Below are positions 1 through 8,586 of a stretch of DNA of 32,234 bases, in pieces. Position numbers and translations under genes: made by a program. The stretch lies in assembly GCA_947447895.1 (NCBI GenBank), contig CANFLM010000028.1, positions 1 through 32,234 on the forward strand, written 5' to 3'. Every line of letters begins with the position of its first letter. Positions within the stretch are counted from its first letter, which is position 1. Source of the DNA: Hyphomicrobiales bacterium (GTDB taxonomy: Bacteria; Pseudomonadota; Alphaproteobacteria; Rhizobiales; Beijerinckiaceae). The notes beneath the pieces are model-generated. The model did not search any database. It was not told the DNA's origin and was given only the letters and a program-made list of their open reading frames with translations.

Positions 1-1
1 G

Positions 2-445
2 CGTGCGCAGGTTCTCGACGTCGACGTCGAGAAAGAGCGTATCTCGCTGGGCATCAAGCAGCTCGGCAGCGATCCATTCGTGGAAGCTGCATCGACTGGC
101 GAACTGAAGAAGAACGCCATCGTGACCTGCGAAGTGACCGAAGTGAAGGAAGGCGGAATCGACGTGAAAATCGCCGGGACCGAATTCACCACCTTCATCA
201 AGCGTTCGGAACTGGCCCGCGATCGTTCGGAACAGCGTCCGGAGCGTTTCGCCGCCGGCGAAAAGATCGATGCCCGCGTCATCACCTTCGACCGCAAGAC
301 CCGCAAGGTCTCGGTGTCGATCAAGGCGCTGGAAATGGCCGAAGAAAAAGAAGCCATTGCACAATATGGTTCGGCTGATGCCGGTGCCTCGCTGGGTGAC
401 ATTCTCGGCGCGGCCCTCAAAAAGGCCAGCAAGGACGGCGAATAA
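2..445 (+). CDS. rpsA: 30S ribosomal protein S1, C-terminal part (5' end outside window)
   Basis: This is the last 147 codons of ribosomal protein S1, which binds mRNA on the 30S subunit and helps initiation on structured or weak-SD leaders. The frame is open from base 2. The first residues (EKERISLGIKQL) are the typical end of one S1 OB-fold repeat. A further complete S1 repeat follows, from about LKKNAIVTCEV to RKVSVSIKALE, and then the short acidic/alanine-rich tail with SLGDILGAAL that I associate with alphaproteobacterial S1. The stop is TAA, followed 45 bases later by a strong terminator, so rpsA ends its transcription unit here. The identification rests on repeat architecture and tail and is very secure; only the start is missing. 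Confidence 0.95.
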   Translation, partial: RAQVLDVDVEKERISLGIKQLGSDPFVEAASTGELKKNAIVTCEVTEVKEGGIDVKIAGTEFTTFIKRSELARDRSEQRPERFAAGEKIDARVITFDRKTRKVSVSIKALEMAEEKEAIAQYGSADAGASLGDILGAALKKASKDGE

Positions 446-490
446 GCCGCTCCTGTCGGGCAGCAGAGCTGCCTGACCGATGACATCCGA

Positions 491-525
491 TCCCGTGTGG
501 AGACATCCACACGGGATTTTCTTTT
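491..525 (+). terminator. Rho-independent terminator of rpsA
   Basis: A perfect 10-bp stem (TCCCGTGTGG / CCACACGGGA) with a 6-base loop is followed directly by a T-rich run (TTTTCTTTTC). It lies 45 bases after the rpsA stop, in the right orientation. Confidence 0.92.
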
Positions 526-552
526 CGGGATCATGATGATGTGGCGGCATTC

Positions 553-568
553 GATCCGCTTGCGGATC
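553..568 (+). other. Small CTTG-loop hairpin upstream of apaG
   Basis: GATCCG-CTTG-CGGATC forms a perfect 6-bp stem closed by a cUUGg-type tetraloop, 36 bases before the apaG start codon. It may be part of the apaG 5' leader. No T-run follows, so it is not a terminator. The role is unknown. Confidence 0.4.
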
Positions 569-604
569 TGATGCGTAAAGTGACAACGAAATCAAAGGTG
601 CGGC

Positions 605-997
605 ATGTATCGGGCAGAGACACACGGGATCGAAGTCACGGCAGAGCCGGTCTATCTGGCCGACCAGTCCGCCCCGCTACAGGGCCGCTGGTTCTGGGCC
701 TATACGATCACCATCACCAACCACTCCACCGAGGCCGTTCAGCTGATCAGCCGCCACTGGCGCATCACCGACGGCAAGGGTCGCTTGCACGAGGTGCGCG
801 GCGAGGGCGTGATCGGCGAACAGCCGCTGATCGAACCGGGCGGCAGTTTCAGCTATACCAGCGGTTGCCCATTGGAGACGCCCGAGGGTATCATGGTCGG
901 TGACTATGCCATGGCGAAGCCGGATGGCGAGATGATCAGCGTGGCAATCCCTGCGTTTTCACTCGACAGCCAGACAACAAAACGGGTGCTGCATTGA
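605..997 (+). CDS. apaG: ApaG/CorD family protein
   Basis: A 130-residue protein of the ApaG family, a single fibronectin-III-like beta-sandwich linked in enterobacteria to Co2+/Mg2+ phenotypes and diadenosine-polyphosphate metabolism; its biochemical role is still unclear. The family core is visible: FWAYTITITN near residue 30, LISRHWRITDG near 48, GEGVIGEQPLIEPG near 67, YTSGCPLETPEGIMVG near 80 and IPAFSLDS near the end. The length is normal. An AAAGGTG ribosome site lies 4 bases before the ATG. The stop overlaps the TTG start of argE (TTGA), so the two genes are probably translationally coupled. Confidence 0.93.
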   Translation: MYRAETHGIEVTAEPVYLADQSAPLQGRWFWAYTITITNHSTEAVQLISRHWRITDGKGRLHEVRGEGVIGEQPLIEPGGSFSYTSGCPLETPEGIMVGDYAMAKPDGEMISVAIPAFSLDSQTTKRVLH

Positions 998-2157
998 CCG
1001 CCACACGACAGGACGTGTTGACCATTCTCGAAAGACTGGTCGGTTTCAACACCGTGAGCGACCAGTCCAATCTGGCCTTGCAGGATTATGTCGAAGCCTA
1101 TCTGACAGCCAAGGGCGTGCCCGTGATGCGCGTGCCCAATGCGACCGGCGACAAGGCCACCCTGTTTGCCACCATCGGCCCACAAACCGATGGCGGAATT
1201 GTGCTGTCGGGTCATACCGATGTTGTGCCCGTAGCGGGCCAGCACTGGAGCAGCGACCCGTTCACGCTGCGCGTGACCGCCGACAAGGCCTATGGGCGCG
1301 GCGCGGTCGATATGAAGGCCTTTGCCGCCATTGCGCTGTCGCAGGTCGACGAGATGCTGGCCGCACCGCTCAAACGACCGATCCATCTGATGTTCAGCTA
1401 TGACGAGGAAACCACTTGCCTCGGCGTGGTCGACACCATCGCCCTGATGGGCCACAGCCTGCCGCGCCCCTCAGTCGTGTTTGTCGGCGAACCGACCGAA
1501 CTGGAAGTGGCCGATGCCCACAAGGGCGTCACCGTGTTCCGCACGCTGGTCCATGGCCACGAGGCCCATTCCTCCAAACCCCATTTGGGCGCGCATGCCA
1601 TTTCCGGCGGCATTGCCTTTGGCGCCGAGGCGGAAGTCATTGCCGCCGAACTCAAAGCCGCCGGTGATCCGCTCAAGCGGTTTGATCCGCCTTATGCCAC
1701 CTTGCATATCGGCATGTTCCATGGCGGGCATGGCCGCAACATTCTGGCCAATCTGTGCACACTCGACTGGGAAATCCGCTCGGTCGCCGGCACCGATCCC
1801 TATGCCGCTCTGGCGCGTCTGGATGCCTTTTCACGCGATGTGATCGTGCCCAGAATGCAGGCCGATGGCTGGCCGGCCTCCATCACCACCGAGGTGCTGG
1901 TCGATGTGCCCGGTCTCAACCCCGAAGCCGGGTCGCCTGCCGAAACGCTGGCGCTGAGACTGGCAGGCCGGAACGCCACCATTTCGGTGCCCTACGGCAC
2001 CGAGGCCGGCCATTTCCAGCGCGCCGGCATCCCCACCGTGGTCTGCGGCCCCGGCTCGATCAACCAGGCCCACCAGCCCGATGAATGGATTGCGCTGAGT
2101 GAAATCGATCGCGGCTTGGCGTTCAATCGGGCATTGATTGCGGAGTTGTCGCAGTAA
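994..2157 (+). CDS. argE: Acetylornithine deacetylase (M20 peptidase family)
   Basis: Probable ArgE, which hydrolyses N-acetylornithine to ornithine in the cytoplasm, for arginine synthesis. The 387-residue protein shows the M20 dinuclear-metal motifs: SGHTDVVP (H74, D76), GRGAVDMK (bridging D106), YDEET (E138 as general base, E139 as ligand), GEPTEL (E166) and a C-terminal NQAHQPDE histidine. The start is TTG, overlapping the apaG stop by 4 bases, which favours coupling over a downstream start. The argD-argF-hslO operon lies convergent just downstream, which supports the arginine assignment. A different M20 deacylase (for example succinyl-diaminopimelate desuccinylase) is the main alternative, but the overall pattern fits ArgE better. 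Confidence 0.88.
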   Translation: MTATRQDVLTILERLVGFNTVSDQSNLALQDYVEAYLTAKGVPVMRVPNATGDKATLFATIGPQTDGGIVLSGHTDVVPVAGQHWSSDPFTLRVTADKAYGRGAVDMKAFAAIALSQVDEMLAAPLKRPIHLMFSYDEETTCLGVVDTIALMGHSLPRPSVVFVGEPTELEVADAHKGVTVFRTLVHGHEAHSSKPHLGAHAISGGIAFGAEAEVIAAELKAAGDPLKRFDPPYATLHIGMFHGGHGRNILANLCTLDWEIRSVAGTDPYAALARLDAFSRDVIVPRMQADGWPASITTEVLVDVPGLNPEAGSPAETLALRLAGRNATISVPYGTEAGHFQRAGIPTVVCGPGSINQAHQPDEWIALSEIDRGLAFNRALIAELSQ

Positions 2158-2236
2158 ATTGGTGCTGCGCAGGCTTGAATTCCGGCGTTCATCCCATGCA
2201 CAAGGCCCGGGAAAAACAGGGCGACCAGCACTCAAC

Positions 2237-2270
2237 CGTCATGGCCGGACTTGTTCCGGCCATCCACGAG
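2237..2270. repeat. Rhizobiales-type intergenic palindromic repeat
   Basis: The stretch contains the perfect inverted repeat ATGGCCGGA-cttgt-TCCGGCCAT (2241-2263), flanked by CGTC and CCACGAG. Its conceptual translation (MAGLVPAIH) is the familiar signature of a dispersed repeat in rhizobial and Bradyrhizobium-like genomes. It sits between the convergent argE and hslO genes and could also act as a mutual transcription barrier. Only one copy is visible here. Confidence 0.65.
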
Positions 2271-2279
2271 ACGCCCTAC

Positions 2280-3239
2280 TCACCCCACCCCGACCTCTGC
2301 CGGCGCCACGTGGTAATGGGTCGAGCAGAATTCGCAGGTGACGGTGATGGCGCCGTCGTCGGCGATCATGTGGCGGCGCTCGTCCTCGCTGAAGCGTTCG
2401 ATCATGCCGACAATCCGCTCGCGCGAACAGCGGCAACGGTCGACCAGGGACTGGCTTTCGAACACCCGTACGCCGCGCTCGTGAAACAGCCGGTAGAGCA
2501 ATTCCTCGCTGGTCAGCAGCGGATCGACCAATTCGTGATCCTCGACGGTTTCGACCAGCGCGCGCGCTTCCAGCCAGTCATCATCGTCATTCTGGGTCAT
2601 GATATCGGCACCGGCCGGTGCATCGCCGGGATGCAGATCGGCGTGGCGGCGTTTTTCGGGTGAGGACGGCAGAAACTGCACGACAATGCCGCCCGCCCGC
2701 CAGACATCCTTGCCACCCTCGATCACCTGCCCCACCGCCAGACGGACGCGGGTCGGGATTTGTTCGGATTGGGTGAAATATTGATGCGCCGCCTCTTCGA
2801 GTCCCTGCCCGCTCAAGGCGACAATGCCCTGATAGCGGGCATTCTGGATGCCCTGTTCGATGGTCAGGCCGAGATGGCCATGGCCGAGCAGTTCGGCGGG
2901 CGAAGCCTCGGGTGCCGCTGCCACCGCCGCCTCGTCATAACGGGCATAGGCGCGGATGTTTTCGGGCAGATCATAATCGACCACCAGCAATTCGACCGCA
3001 CCGGTGGTGCGGGCCTGCAACTGGAATTGCCCGTCGATCTTGAGGGCCGCACCCAGCAGGGCCGTCAAGGCCACCGCCTCACCGAGCAGACGCGCAACCG
3101 CCCGGGGATAGGCATGGCGATGCAGGATCGCATCCAGCATCGGCCCGATCCGCACCAGACGGCCACGCACATCCAGCGCCTCGACCGTGAAGGGCAGAAC
3201 CTGATCCTCGCCCGTCACGCTGACCACGACAGCACTCAC
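2280..3239 (-). CDS. hslO: Redox-regulated chaperone Hsp33
   Basis: Hsp33 is a cytoplasmic holdase switched on by oxidative unfolding of its C-terminal zinc domain. The four zinc cysteines are present as CRC (about residues 269-271) and CEFC (302-305), preceded by the linker and the [19 protein letters not shown]-terminal core. I chose the GTG at 3237-3239, giving 319 residues. It overlaps the argF stop as GTGA and has a GGAG ribosome site 7 bases upstream. A longer GTG start at 3257 would overlap argF by 22 bases. It is the last gene of argD-argF-hslO, an order common in Hyphomicrobiales. Confidence 0.93.
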   Translation of the reverse strand: MSAVVVSVTGEDQVLPFTVEALDVRGRLVRIGPMLDAILHRHAYPRAVARLLGEAVALTALLGAALKIDGQFQLQARTTGAVELLVVDYDLPENIRAYARYDEAAVAAAPEASPAELLGHGHLGLTIEQGIQNARYQGIVALSGQGLEEAAHQYFTQSEQIPTRVRLAVGQVIEGGKDVWRAGGIVVQFLPSSPEKRRHADLHPGDAPAGADIMTQNDDDDWLEARALVETVEDHELVDPLLTSEELLYRLFHERGVRVFESQSLVDRCRCSRERIVGMIERFSEDERRHMIADDGAITVTCEFCSTHYHVAPAEVGVG

Positions 3240-4186
3240 GCCGACGCTCCAAGGCACCAGGCCAGAATGCCCTTTTGCGCATGCAGGCGGTTTTCGGCCT
3301 CATCGAACACCACCGATTGCGGACCGTCCATCACCTCGTCCGTCACCTCCTCGCCGCGATGGGCAGGCAGGCAGTGCATGAACAGGGCCTTGGGCGAGGC
3401 CGCCCGCATCAGGCGGCTGTTGACCTGATAGGGCAAAAGCAGATTGTGCCGGCGGCCTGCATCCTCATCCCCCATCGAGACCCAGCAATCGGTCACAACC
3501 ACATCGGCGCCGTCGACCGCATCATAGGGATCCTTGGTGGCCGTGACCTTGGCACCCTCGCGCCGCGCCCAGGCGATCATTTCGGCCGAAGGCGCCAATT
3601 CGTCAGGCGTGGCAATCGTCAGACGGAAATCGAACCGGGCAGCGGCATGCACCCACGAGGCCAGCACATTGTTGCTGTCGCCCATCCAGGCGACATGACG
3701 GCCCTGGATCGGCCCGCGATGCTCCTCATAGGTCATCAGATCGGCCATGACCTGACACGGATGCGACAACTTGGTCAGGCCATTGATGACCGGCACGCTG
3801 GCATGGGCGGCCAATTCCCGCACCGCGGCATGGTCGAGCATGCGGATCATGATGGCGTCGACATAGCGCGACAGCACACGGGCGGTATCGGCGATTGTCT
3901 CGCCGCGGCCCAGCTGCATTTCGGCACCGGTCAGCATCAGCGTTTCGCCACCCAATTCGCGCATCCCGACATCGAAGGACACGCGCGTGCGGGTGGAGGG
4001 CTTGTCGAAAATCATCGCCAGCGTCTTGCCTTCGAGTGGACGCGAGGCCGCTTTGACACCGCGCTTGCGCGCCGCCTTGATGGATTTGGCCCCGTCCATA
4101 ATCTGTTGCAACTGCTCTGTCGAAAACTCGGACAGATCCAGAAAATGCCGGGCCCCGCCCGACATGGCTGTTTGGGTCATCGTCAT
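3236..4186 (-). CDS. argF: Ornithine carbamoyltransferase
   Basis: This enzyme condenses ornithine and carbamoyl phosphate to citrulline in arginine synthesis; it forms cytoplasmic trimers. The 316-residue protein carries the carbamoyl-phosphate motif STRTR (64-68), HPCQ (142-145), the ornithine-binding SMGD loop (237-240) and HCLP (271-274). All are intact and the length is typical. The start codon overlaps the argD stop by 4 bases and the stop overlaps the hslO start, so the three genes are one coupled operon. There is no sign of the longer catabolic (arcB) form. Confidence 0.97.
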   Translation of the reverse strand: MTMTQTAMSGGARHFLDLSEFSTEQLQQIMDGAKSIKAARKRGVKAASRPLEGKTLAMIFDKPSTRTRVSFDVGMRELGGETLMLTGAEMQLGRGETIADTARVLSRYVDAIMIRMLDHAAVRELAAHASVPVINGLTKLSHPCQVMADLMTYEEHRGPIQGRHVAWMGDSNNVLASWVHAAARFDFRLTIATPDELAPSAEMIAWARREGAKVTATKDPYDAVDGADVVVTDCWVSMGDEDAGRRHNLLLPYQVNSRLMRAASPKALFMHCLPAHRGEEVTDEVMDGPQSVVFDEAENRLHAQKGILAWCLGASA

Positions 4187-5406
4187 TGGTCCTTTGAGGC
4201 CGTCTTGGCTTTGTGCGCCGCCTGCTGTTCAAGCGCGACACAGGCTTTCTCCAGCCGTTCGATGGCACTGGCCACATGGCTTTCGTCGATAATCAACGGT
4301 GGCAACAGGCGCACGACATTGTCTCCCGCCCCGACACTCAGCAGATGCTGGTCGCGCAAGGCCGTCACAAGCTCGCCATTGTTGATCTTGGCCTTCAGGC
4401 CGATCAGCAACCCCTCGCCGCGCACCGATTCGATGATGGCGGGATGGCGGTCGGCGACAGATGCCAGACTTTGCTTGAGCAGCAAACTCATCTTCTCGAC
4501 ATGCTCGAGAAAACCCGGCGCCAGCACCACATCCAGCACGGCATTGCCCACCGCCATGGCCAGCGGATTGCCGCCATAGGTGGTGCCATGCACACCCGCT
4601 GTCATGCCCTTGCCGGCTTCGGTTGTGGCCAGACAGGCCCCGAGCGGAAAGCCGCCGCCGATGCCCTTGGCAACCGCCATGATGTCGGGCGCGACACCGG
4701 CCTTCTGGTGGGCAAAGAATTTGCCTGTCCGGCCGACACCTGCCTGCACCTCGTCGAAAATCAGCAACAGGCCGTGCTTGTCGCACATTTCGCGCAGGCC
4801 ACGCAGGCATTGCGGCGGCACCGGACGCACCCCGCCCTCGCCCTGCACAGGCTCGACCAGAATGGCCGCTGTTTCAGGACCGATCGCCGCTTCAATGGCC
4901 TTGTGATCACCGAACGGCACCTGATCGAAGCCTTCGACCTTGGGGCCGAAGCCTTCCAGATATTTGGCCTGTCCACCGGCAGCGATGGTGGCCAATGTGC
5001 GGCCATGGAACGCACCTTCGAAGGTGATGATCCGGTAGCGTTCGGGATGGCCGTTGGCCGAATGGTATTTGCGTGCCATCTTGATGGCGCATTCCATCGC
5101 CTCGGCACCCGAATTGGTGAAGAACACCGTATCGGCAAAAGTGTTGTCAGTCAGCCGCTTGGCGAGCTTCTCGCCCTCGGGAATATGGTAGAGGTTCGAA
5201 ATATGCCACAGCTTCTCGCCCTGGGCTTTCAACGCCTCGACCAGATGCGGATGCGAATGGCCGAGCGAATTCACCGCGATGCCGGCGGCAAAATCCAGAT
5301 AGCGATCTCCCTGTGGTGTGATCAGCCATGGCCCCTCGCCTCGCTCGAAGGAGAGATCTATACGCGCAAAAGTCGGCAACAAAGGCGACAACTGGCTCTC
5401 TCCCAT
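4183..5406 (-). CDS. argD: Acetylornithine/succinyldiaminopimelate aminotransferase
   Basis: A class-III PLP aminotransferase that transfers an amino group from glutamate to N-acetylglutamate semialdehyde; many ArgD proteins also serve lysine synthesis. In the 407 residues I see the phosphate-binding NSGAEA (98-103), the FHGRT region (133-137), the DEVQ motif (218-221) that holds the pyridine nitrogen, and the Schiff-base lysine K247 in [11 protein letters not shown]. It is the first gene of argD-argF-hslO and reads from the promoter at 5484-5511 through a leader hairpin. The C-terminus ([12 protein letters not shown]) is slightly extended and charged. Confidence 0.96.
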   Translation of the reverse strand: MGESQLSPLLPTFARIDLSFERGEGPWLITPQGDRYLDFAAGIAVNSLGHSHPHLVEALKAQGEKLWHISNLYHIPEGEKLAKRLTDNTFADTVFFTNSGAEAMECAIKMARKYHSANGHPERYRIITFEGAFHGRTLATIAAGGQAKYLEGFGPKVEGFDQVPFGDHKAIEAAIGPETAAILVEPVQGEGGVRPVPPQCLRGLREMCDKHGLLLIFDEVQAGVGRTGKFFAHQKAGVAPDIMAVAKGIGGGFPLGACLATTEAGKGMTAGVHGTTYGGNPLAMAVGNAVLDVVLAPGFLEHVEKMSLLLKQSLASVADRHPAIIESVRGEGLLIGLKAKINNGELVTALRDQHLLSVGAGDNVVRLLPPLIIDESHVASAIERLEKACVALEQQAAHKAKTASKDQ

Positions 5407-5450
5407 GGCGGTCTCACTTTCCGGTCAATGCGGTCATCCGCGAAAATAAA

Positions 5451-5473
5451 GTGCCGCCCGACAGGGGCGGCAC
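5451..5473 (-). promoter_or_regulatory. Hairpin followed by T-rich run in the argD leader
   Basis: On the minus strand, GTGCCGCCC-ctgtc-GGGCGGCAC is a perfect 9-bp stem with a 5-base loop, immediately followed by TTTATTTT. It starts about where the argD transcript should begin and ends 45 bases before the argD ATG. It looks like an intrinsic terminator inside the leader, so attenuation or 5' mRNA protection are the natural readings. No leader peptide rich in arginine was recognised. Confidence 0.6.
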
Positions 5474-5483
5474 AACATCCCCT

Positions 5484-5511
5484 ATTCTAAAACGCTTGGC
5501 GCGCCTGTCAA
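5484..5511 (-). promoter_or_regulatory. Predicted sigma-70-type promoter of argD-argF-hslO
   Basis: On the minus strand TTGACA (5506-5511) and TAGAAT (5484-5489) are separated by 16 bases: a perfect -35 and a 5/6 match -10. A second TTGACA lies 14 bases further upstream (5520-5525). Predicted initiation is near 5477. Confidence 0.72.
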
Positions 5512-5525
5512 TTCCACCGTGTCAA

Positions 5526-5755
5526 GTCCTCTCTGGTGGTGCAGTGCACACTATCCCCACGTGATGGCTGTTGAAAACATCGGATCGGCAGCGGTTCTTC
5601 TTAGGCATCGGATGCCGCATATAGTACTTTGCAAATCAACAAATACGACATATGGGGTTAACTGGCTTGAAGATGCCCGTCTGGCTTGTCTTGATGACAA
5701 GCTCGAATGCGGTGCTGGATCAGGTCAGGACGCTTCAACCGAACTGGAGCATAGA
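5526..5755 (+). other. Leader/promoter region of gcrA
   Basis: The divergent argD-gcrA spacer (5407-5755) exceeds 300 bases. The argD side holds the promoter and hairpin listed separately. The gcrA side contains a 7-bp hairpin GCTTGTC-ttgat-GACAAGC (5684-5702) about 55 bases before the gcrA start, and a weak TTGCAA-N16-TATGGG promoter-like pair near 5629-5656. I found no clear CtrA site (TTAA-N7-TTAA); a half-site TTAAC is present near 5658. The open frame across this stretch lacks coding character and is not part of GcrA. Confidence 0.4.
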
Positions 5756-6274
5756 ATGGGCTGGACTGAGGAACGGGTCGAACAGTTGAAGAAACTGTGG
5801 AACCAGGGATTGAGCGCAAGTCAGATTGCGGCCGAATTGGGCCACGGGGTCACCCGCAATGCCGTGATCGGCAAGGTCCACCGTCTCGGCCTTTCTGGTC
5901 GCGCCAAAGCACCGGCATCATCGGCGCCGCGCGTGCGCAAGGCCACGCGCGCTCCGAGCCATCCGATGACCATGACCACCCGTGGCAATCTGGCCCTTGC
6001 GCCTCGCATTGCCCCGACCCCGCGTCCGGTTGTCGAATATCAGCCTGCCATCGTCGCCGAAGACGTCGTTGTGCCGATGTCGGAACGCGTGACGATTATG
6101 GAACTGCGCGAATCCATGTGCCGTTGGCCATTGGGCGACCCCTCCACCAGCGAATTCCGCTTCTGCGGCGGCCCGTCGCCGATCGGCACGCCCTATTGCA
6201 CGTTCCACGAGCGCATCGCCTACCAGCCCTCGACCCTCCGCCAGCGCGAGAAAAAGCAATACAGCCACGGCTGA
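5756..6274 (+). CDS. gcrA: Cell-cycle regulator GcrA
   Basis: GcrA is an alphaproteobacterial transcription factor that acts with sigma-70 RNA polymerase and responds to GANTC methylation to control cell-cycle genes. The N-terminus (WTEERVEQLKKLW, then GLSASQIAAELG and VTRNAVIGKVHRLGLSGRAK, residues 3-51) is the family's helix-turn-helix DNA-binding domain. A low-complexity linker follows, then the conserved C-terminal RNAP-binding part with CRWPLGDP (122-129), FCG (136-138), PYC (146-148) and H151. I chose the ATG at 5756 because it begins the conserved domain and has GGAG 6 bases upstream. The frame could extend about 79 codons further upstream, but that part shows no homology. Length 172 residues is normal. 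Confidence 0.96.
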   Translation: MGWTEERVEQLKKLWNQGLSASQIAAELGHGVTRNAVIGKVHRLGLSGRAKAPASSAPRVRKATRAPSHPMTMTTRGNLALAPRIAPTPRPVVEYQPAIVAEDVVVPMSERVTIMELRESMCRWPLGDPSTSEFRFCGGPSPIGTPYCTFHERIAYQPSTLRQREKKQYSHG

Positions 6275-6295
6275 CACAGGCTCAGTGTATGTCGC

Positions 6296-6329
6296 AATAA
6301 AAAAGGCACCCCACGGTGCCTTTTTTATT
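6296..6329. terminator. Bidirectional terminator shared by gcrA and phoB
   Basis: AATAAAAAAGGCACC-ccac-GGTGCCTTTTTTATT is a perfect 15-bp inverted repeat with a GC-rich core and A/T outer arms, so a T-run follows the stem on either strand. It lies between the convergent stops of gcrA and phoB. Confidence 0.95.
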
Positions 6330-6359
6330 GGGCAAGCGTTCTGCAGAATCCATTAAGGA

Positions 6360-7058
6360 TTAGTCCGTAAAGGTCTCGTCAAAGGCATAGCCCGCTCCGC
6401 GAACGGTACGGATCGGATCTCGTTCTTTTCCTTCGTTGATGGCCTTGCGCAGCCTGCCGACATGCACATCGACCGTGCGTTCGTCGATCTCGCTGTCATC
6501 GCCCCAGACAACATCCAGCAATTGGGCGCGGCTGAAGACGCGGCCGGGACGTTCCATCAGACATTCGAGAATTTTATATTCGGTTGGACCCAGATGCAGA
6601 CTGCGTGGACCGCGTTTGATCCGATGGCTGGTCCTGTCGAGAACCAGAGTCCCCGCTTGCAGCAAGGAAGCAACCCTTTCAGGGGCCGCGCGGCGCAACA
6701 AGGCACTGACGCGGGCCAGCAATTCAGGCACCGAGAAGGGCTTGACGATGTAATCATCCGCACCCGTGGCCAGACCACGCACGCGCTCGTCCTCGGCCCC
6801 GCGCGCGGTCAGCAGAATAATCGGCAGGCGCTGCGTTTCTGGACGCTGGCGCAAGCGGCGGCACAACTCGATGCCGGAAAGGCCCGGCAGCATCCAGTCC
6901 AGCAACACCAGATCCGGCACGCTTTCGCGCAACAAAAGATCCGCCTCGTCGCCGTGATCGGTACAGGTGACCTGATAGCCTGCCGCTTCGAGATTGTAGC
7001 GCAGCAGAACGGAGAGCGCCTCCTCGTCCTCGACAACCAGAATGCGGGGCTTGCTCAT
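6360..7058 (-). CDS. phoB: Phosphate regulon response regulator PhoB
   Basis: A 232-residue OmpR/PhoB-type transcription factor. The receiver domain has the acidic pair at D11-E12, phospho-acceptor D54, T84 and K106. The winged-helix domain includes LHLGPTEYKILECLMERPGRVFSR and the recognition helix around DERTVDVHVGRLRKAI. When phosphorylated by PhoR it binds Pho boxes and activates phosphate-starvation genes. It is the last gene of phoR-pstSCAB-phoU-phoB, 20 bases after phoU, and ends at the shared terminator. Its context settles PhoB over other OmpR-family members. Confidence 0.96.
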   Translation of the reverse strand: MSKPRILVVEDEEALSVLLRYNLEAAGYQVTCTDHGDEADLLLRESVPDLVLLDWMLPGLSGIELCRRLRQRPETQRLPIILLTARGAEDERVRGLATGADDYIVKPFSVPELLARVSALLRRAAPERVASLLQAGTLVLDRTSHRIKRGPRSLHLGPTEYKILECLMERPGRVFSRAQLLDVVWGDDSEIDERTVDVHVGRLRKAINEGKERDPIRTVRGAGYAFDETFTD

Positions 7059-7078
7059 GATCCGGCTCTAGTCGGGGG

Positions 7079-7795
7079 TTACGGCTTGCCGGTCGGATCA
7101 AGCGGCGCATAATGGCCCGACACCCGCGGGCGATCGGTGCTGATCGCTGTCCCTGTCACCAGATAATGGATGGTTTCGGCGATATTGGTGGCGTGGTCAC
7201 CGATGCGCTCGATGTTTTTGGCGCAGAACAGGAGATGCGTACAAAAACCGATATTGCGCGGATCTTCCATCATATAGGTGAGTAATTCACGAAACAGCGA
7301 ATTGTAGAGCTGGTCGATTTCCTCGTCATGGTTCCAGACATCCAGAGCTGCCGCCACATCACGCTGGGCATAGGCATCGATCACCCGCTTGAGCCGGTCG
7401 AGCGCCAATTCGCTCATATGGACCACCCCGCCGACGATCTTCTGCGGCGCAAACTGGCCGTTGATGGCCACCACCCGCTTGGCGATGTTTTTGGACAGAT
7501 CGCCGATCCGCTCCATATCCGAGGCCAGACGGATCGAGGAGACAATCGCCCGCAAATCCACGGCCATCGGCTGACGCTTGGCGATGGTCAGAATGGCTTT
7601 TTCCTCGACATCGCGCTCCAGCACATCGAGGCGGTGGTCGGTCTCGATCACCCGTTGTGCCAGATCGGTATCACCGCGCACCAGTGCCTGGATGGCATTC
7701 GACAGCATGGTTTCCGACAACCCGCCCATTTCGGCGATCTTGCGGCCCAGTTCCATCAATTCTTCGCCGTAGGATTTGACAATATGTTCGGACAT
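7079..7795 (-). CDS. phoU: Phosphate signalling protein PhoU
   Basis: PhoU is a cytoplasmic protein of two three-helix bundles that links PstSCAB to PhoR and represses the Pho regulon when phosphate is plentiful. Both repeats are visible, with acidic metal-binding signatures: ASDMERIGDLSKNIAKR in the first half and CAKNIERIGDHATNIAE in the second. I chose the ATG at 7793-7795 (238 residues), with GGGAG about 9 bases upstream. A TTG 21 bases earlier is possible but lies next to the pstB stop. Gap to pstB is 17 bases. Confidence 0.95.
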   Translation of the reverse strand: MSEHIVKSYGEELMELGRKIAEMGGLSETMLSNAIQALVRGDTDLAQRVIETDHRLDVLERDVEEKAILTIAKRQPMAVDLRAIVSSIRLASDMERIGDLSKNIAKRVVAINGQFAPQKIVGGVVHMSELALDRLKRVIDAYAQRDVAAALDVWNHDEEIDQLYNSLFRELLTYMMEDPRNIGFCTHLLFCAKNIERIGDHATNIAETIHYLVTGTAISTDRPRVSGHYAPLDPTGKP

Positions 7796-7812
7796 GGCGG
7801 GTGTCTCCCTGA

Positions 7813-8586
7813 TCAACCGAAGCGGCCGGTGATGTAATCCTGCGTGCGCTGGTCACGCGGCGAGGTAAAAATTTTCGAAGTGTCGCTGAACTCGATCAGC
7901 TCGCCCAAATACATGAAGGCCGTATATTCCGACACACGCGCCGCCTGCTGCATATTATGCGTGACGATGGCGATGGTGTAATCGGATTTCAGCTCGTCGA
8001 TCAGCTCCTCGATCTTGGCGGTCGAGATCGGATCAAGCGCCGAGCAAGGCTCGTCGAACAAGATCACTTCGGGGCGGATCGCCACAGAGCGGGCAATGCA
8101 TAACCGTTGCTGCTGGCCGCCCGAGAGGCTGAGGCCGGACGCGTTGAGCTTGTCCTTCACCTCGTTCCAGAGCGCTGCCTTCATCAAAGCAGTTTCGATG
8201 CGCTCATCCATTTCGGATTTGCTCAAACGCTCATAGAGCTTAATGCCGAAGGCGATGTTATCATAGATCGTCATCGGAAAGGGTGTCGGCTTCTGGAACA
8301 CCATACCGATGCGTGAACGCAGGAGATTCAGATCCTCGCTCTTGTCGAGCAGATTGCGACCCTCGAAAACCACCTCTCCCTCGGCGCGCTGGCCCGGATA
8401 GAGATCATACATGCGGTTGAGCACGCGCAGCAACGTGGATTTTCCGCAACCCGACGGGCCGATAAAGGCTGTCACTTGATTGGCATAAAGCGGCAGGGAA
8501 ATGGTTTTCAGCGCCTGGGTGTCGCCATAATAGAAACGCAGATCGCGGACATCGATTTTGACCGGATGGGGCATGCTGTAGTTCAT
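7813..8586 (-). CDS. pstB: Phosphate ABC transporter ATP-binding protein
   Basis: The ATPase subunit of the high-affinity phosphate importer. It has Walker [10 protein letters not shown] (43-51), the Q-loop in VFQKPTPFP, the ABC signature LSGGQQQRL (154-162) and Walker B VILFDEP (174-180), with the PstB-typical CSALDPIST following. I start it at the ATG 8584-8586, which overlaps the pstA stop as ATGA and gives 257 residues, the usual PstB length. The open frame continues upstream inside pstA and is not real. Confidence 0.97.
   Translation of the reverse strand: MNYSMPHPVKIDVRDLRFYYGDTQALKTISLPLYANQVTAFIGPSGCGKSTLLRVLNRMYDLYPGQRAEGEVVFEGRNLLDKSEDLNLLRSRIGMVFQKPTPFPMTIYDNIAFGIKLYERLSKSEMDERIETALMKAALWNEVKDKLNASGLSLSGGQQQRLCIARSVAIRPEVILFDEPCSALDPISTAKIEELIDELKSDYTIAIVTHNMQQAARVSEYTAFMYLGELIEFSDTSKIFTSPRDQRTQDYITGRFG

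Noticed and set aside
3275..5490. Very long plus-strand open frames (434 and 425 codons) opposite argF and argD
   Set aside because: They are antisense to genes with all catalytic motifs intact. They have no recognisable domains and arise from third-position GC bias.
5519..5755. 79-codon N-terminal extension of gcrA
   Set aside because: The extension has no conserved sequence. The ATG at 5756 starts the family domain and has GGAG at the right spacing.
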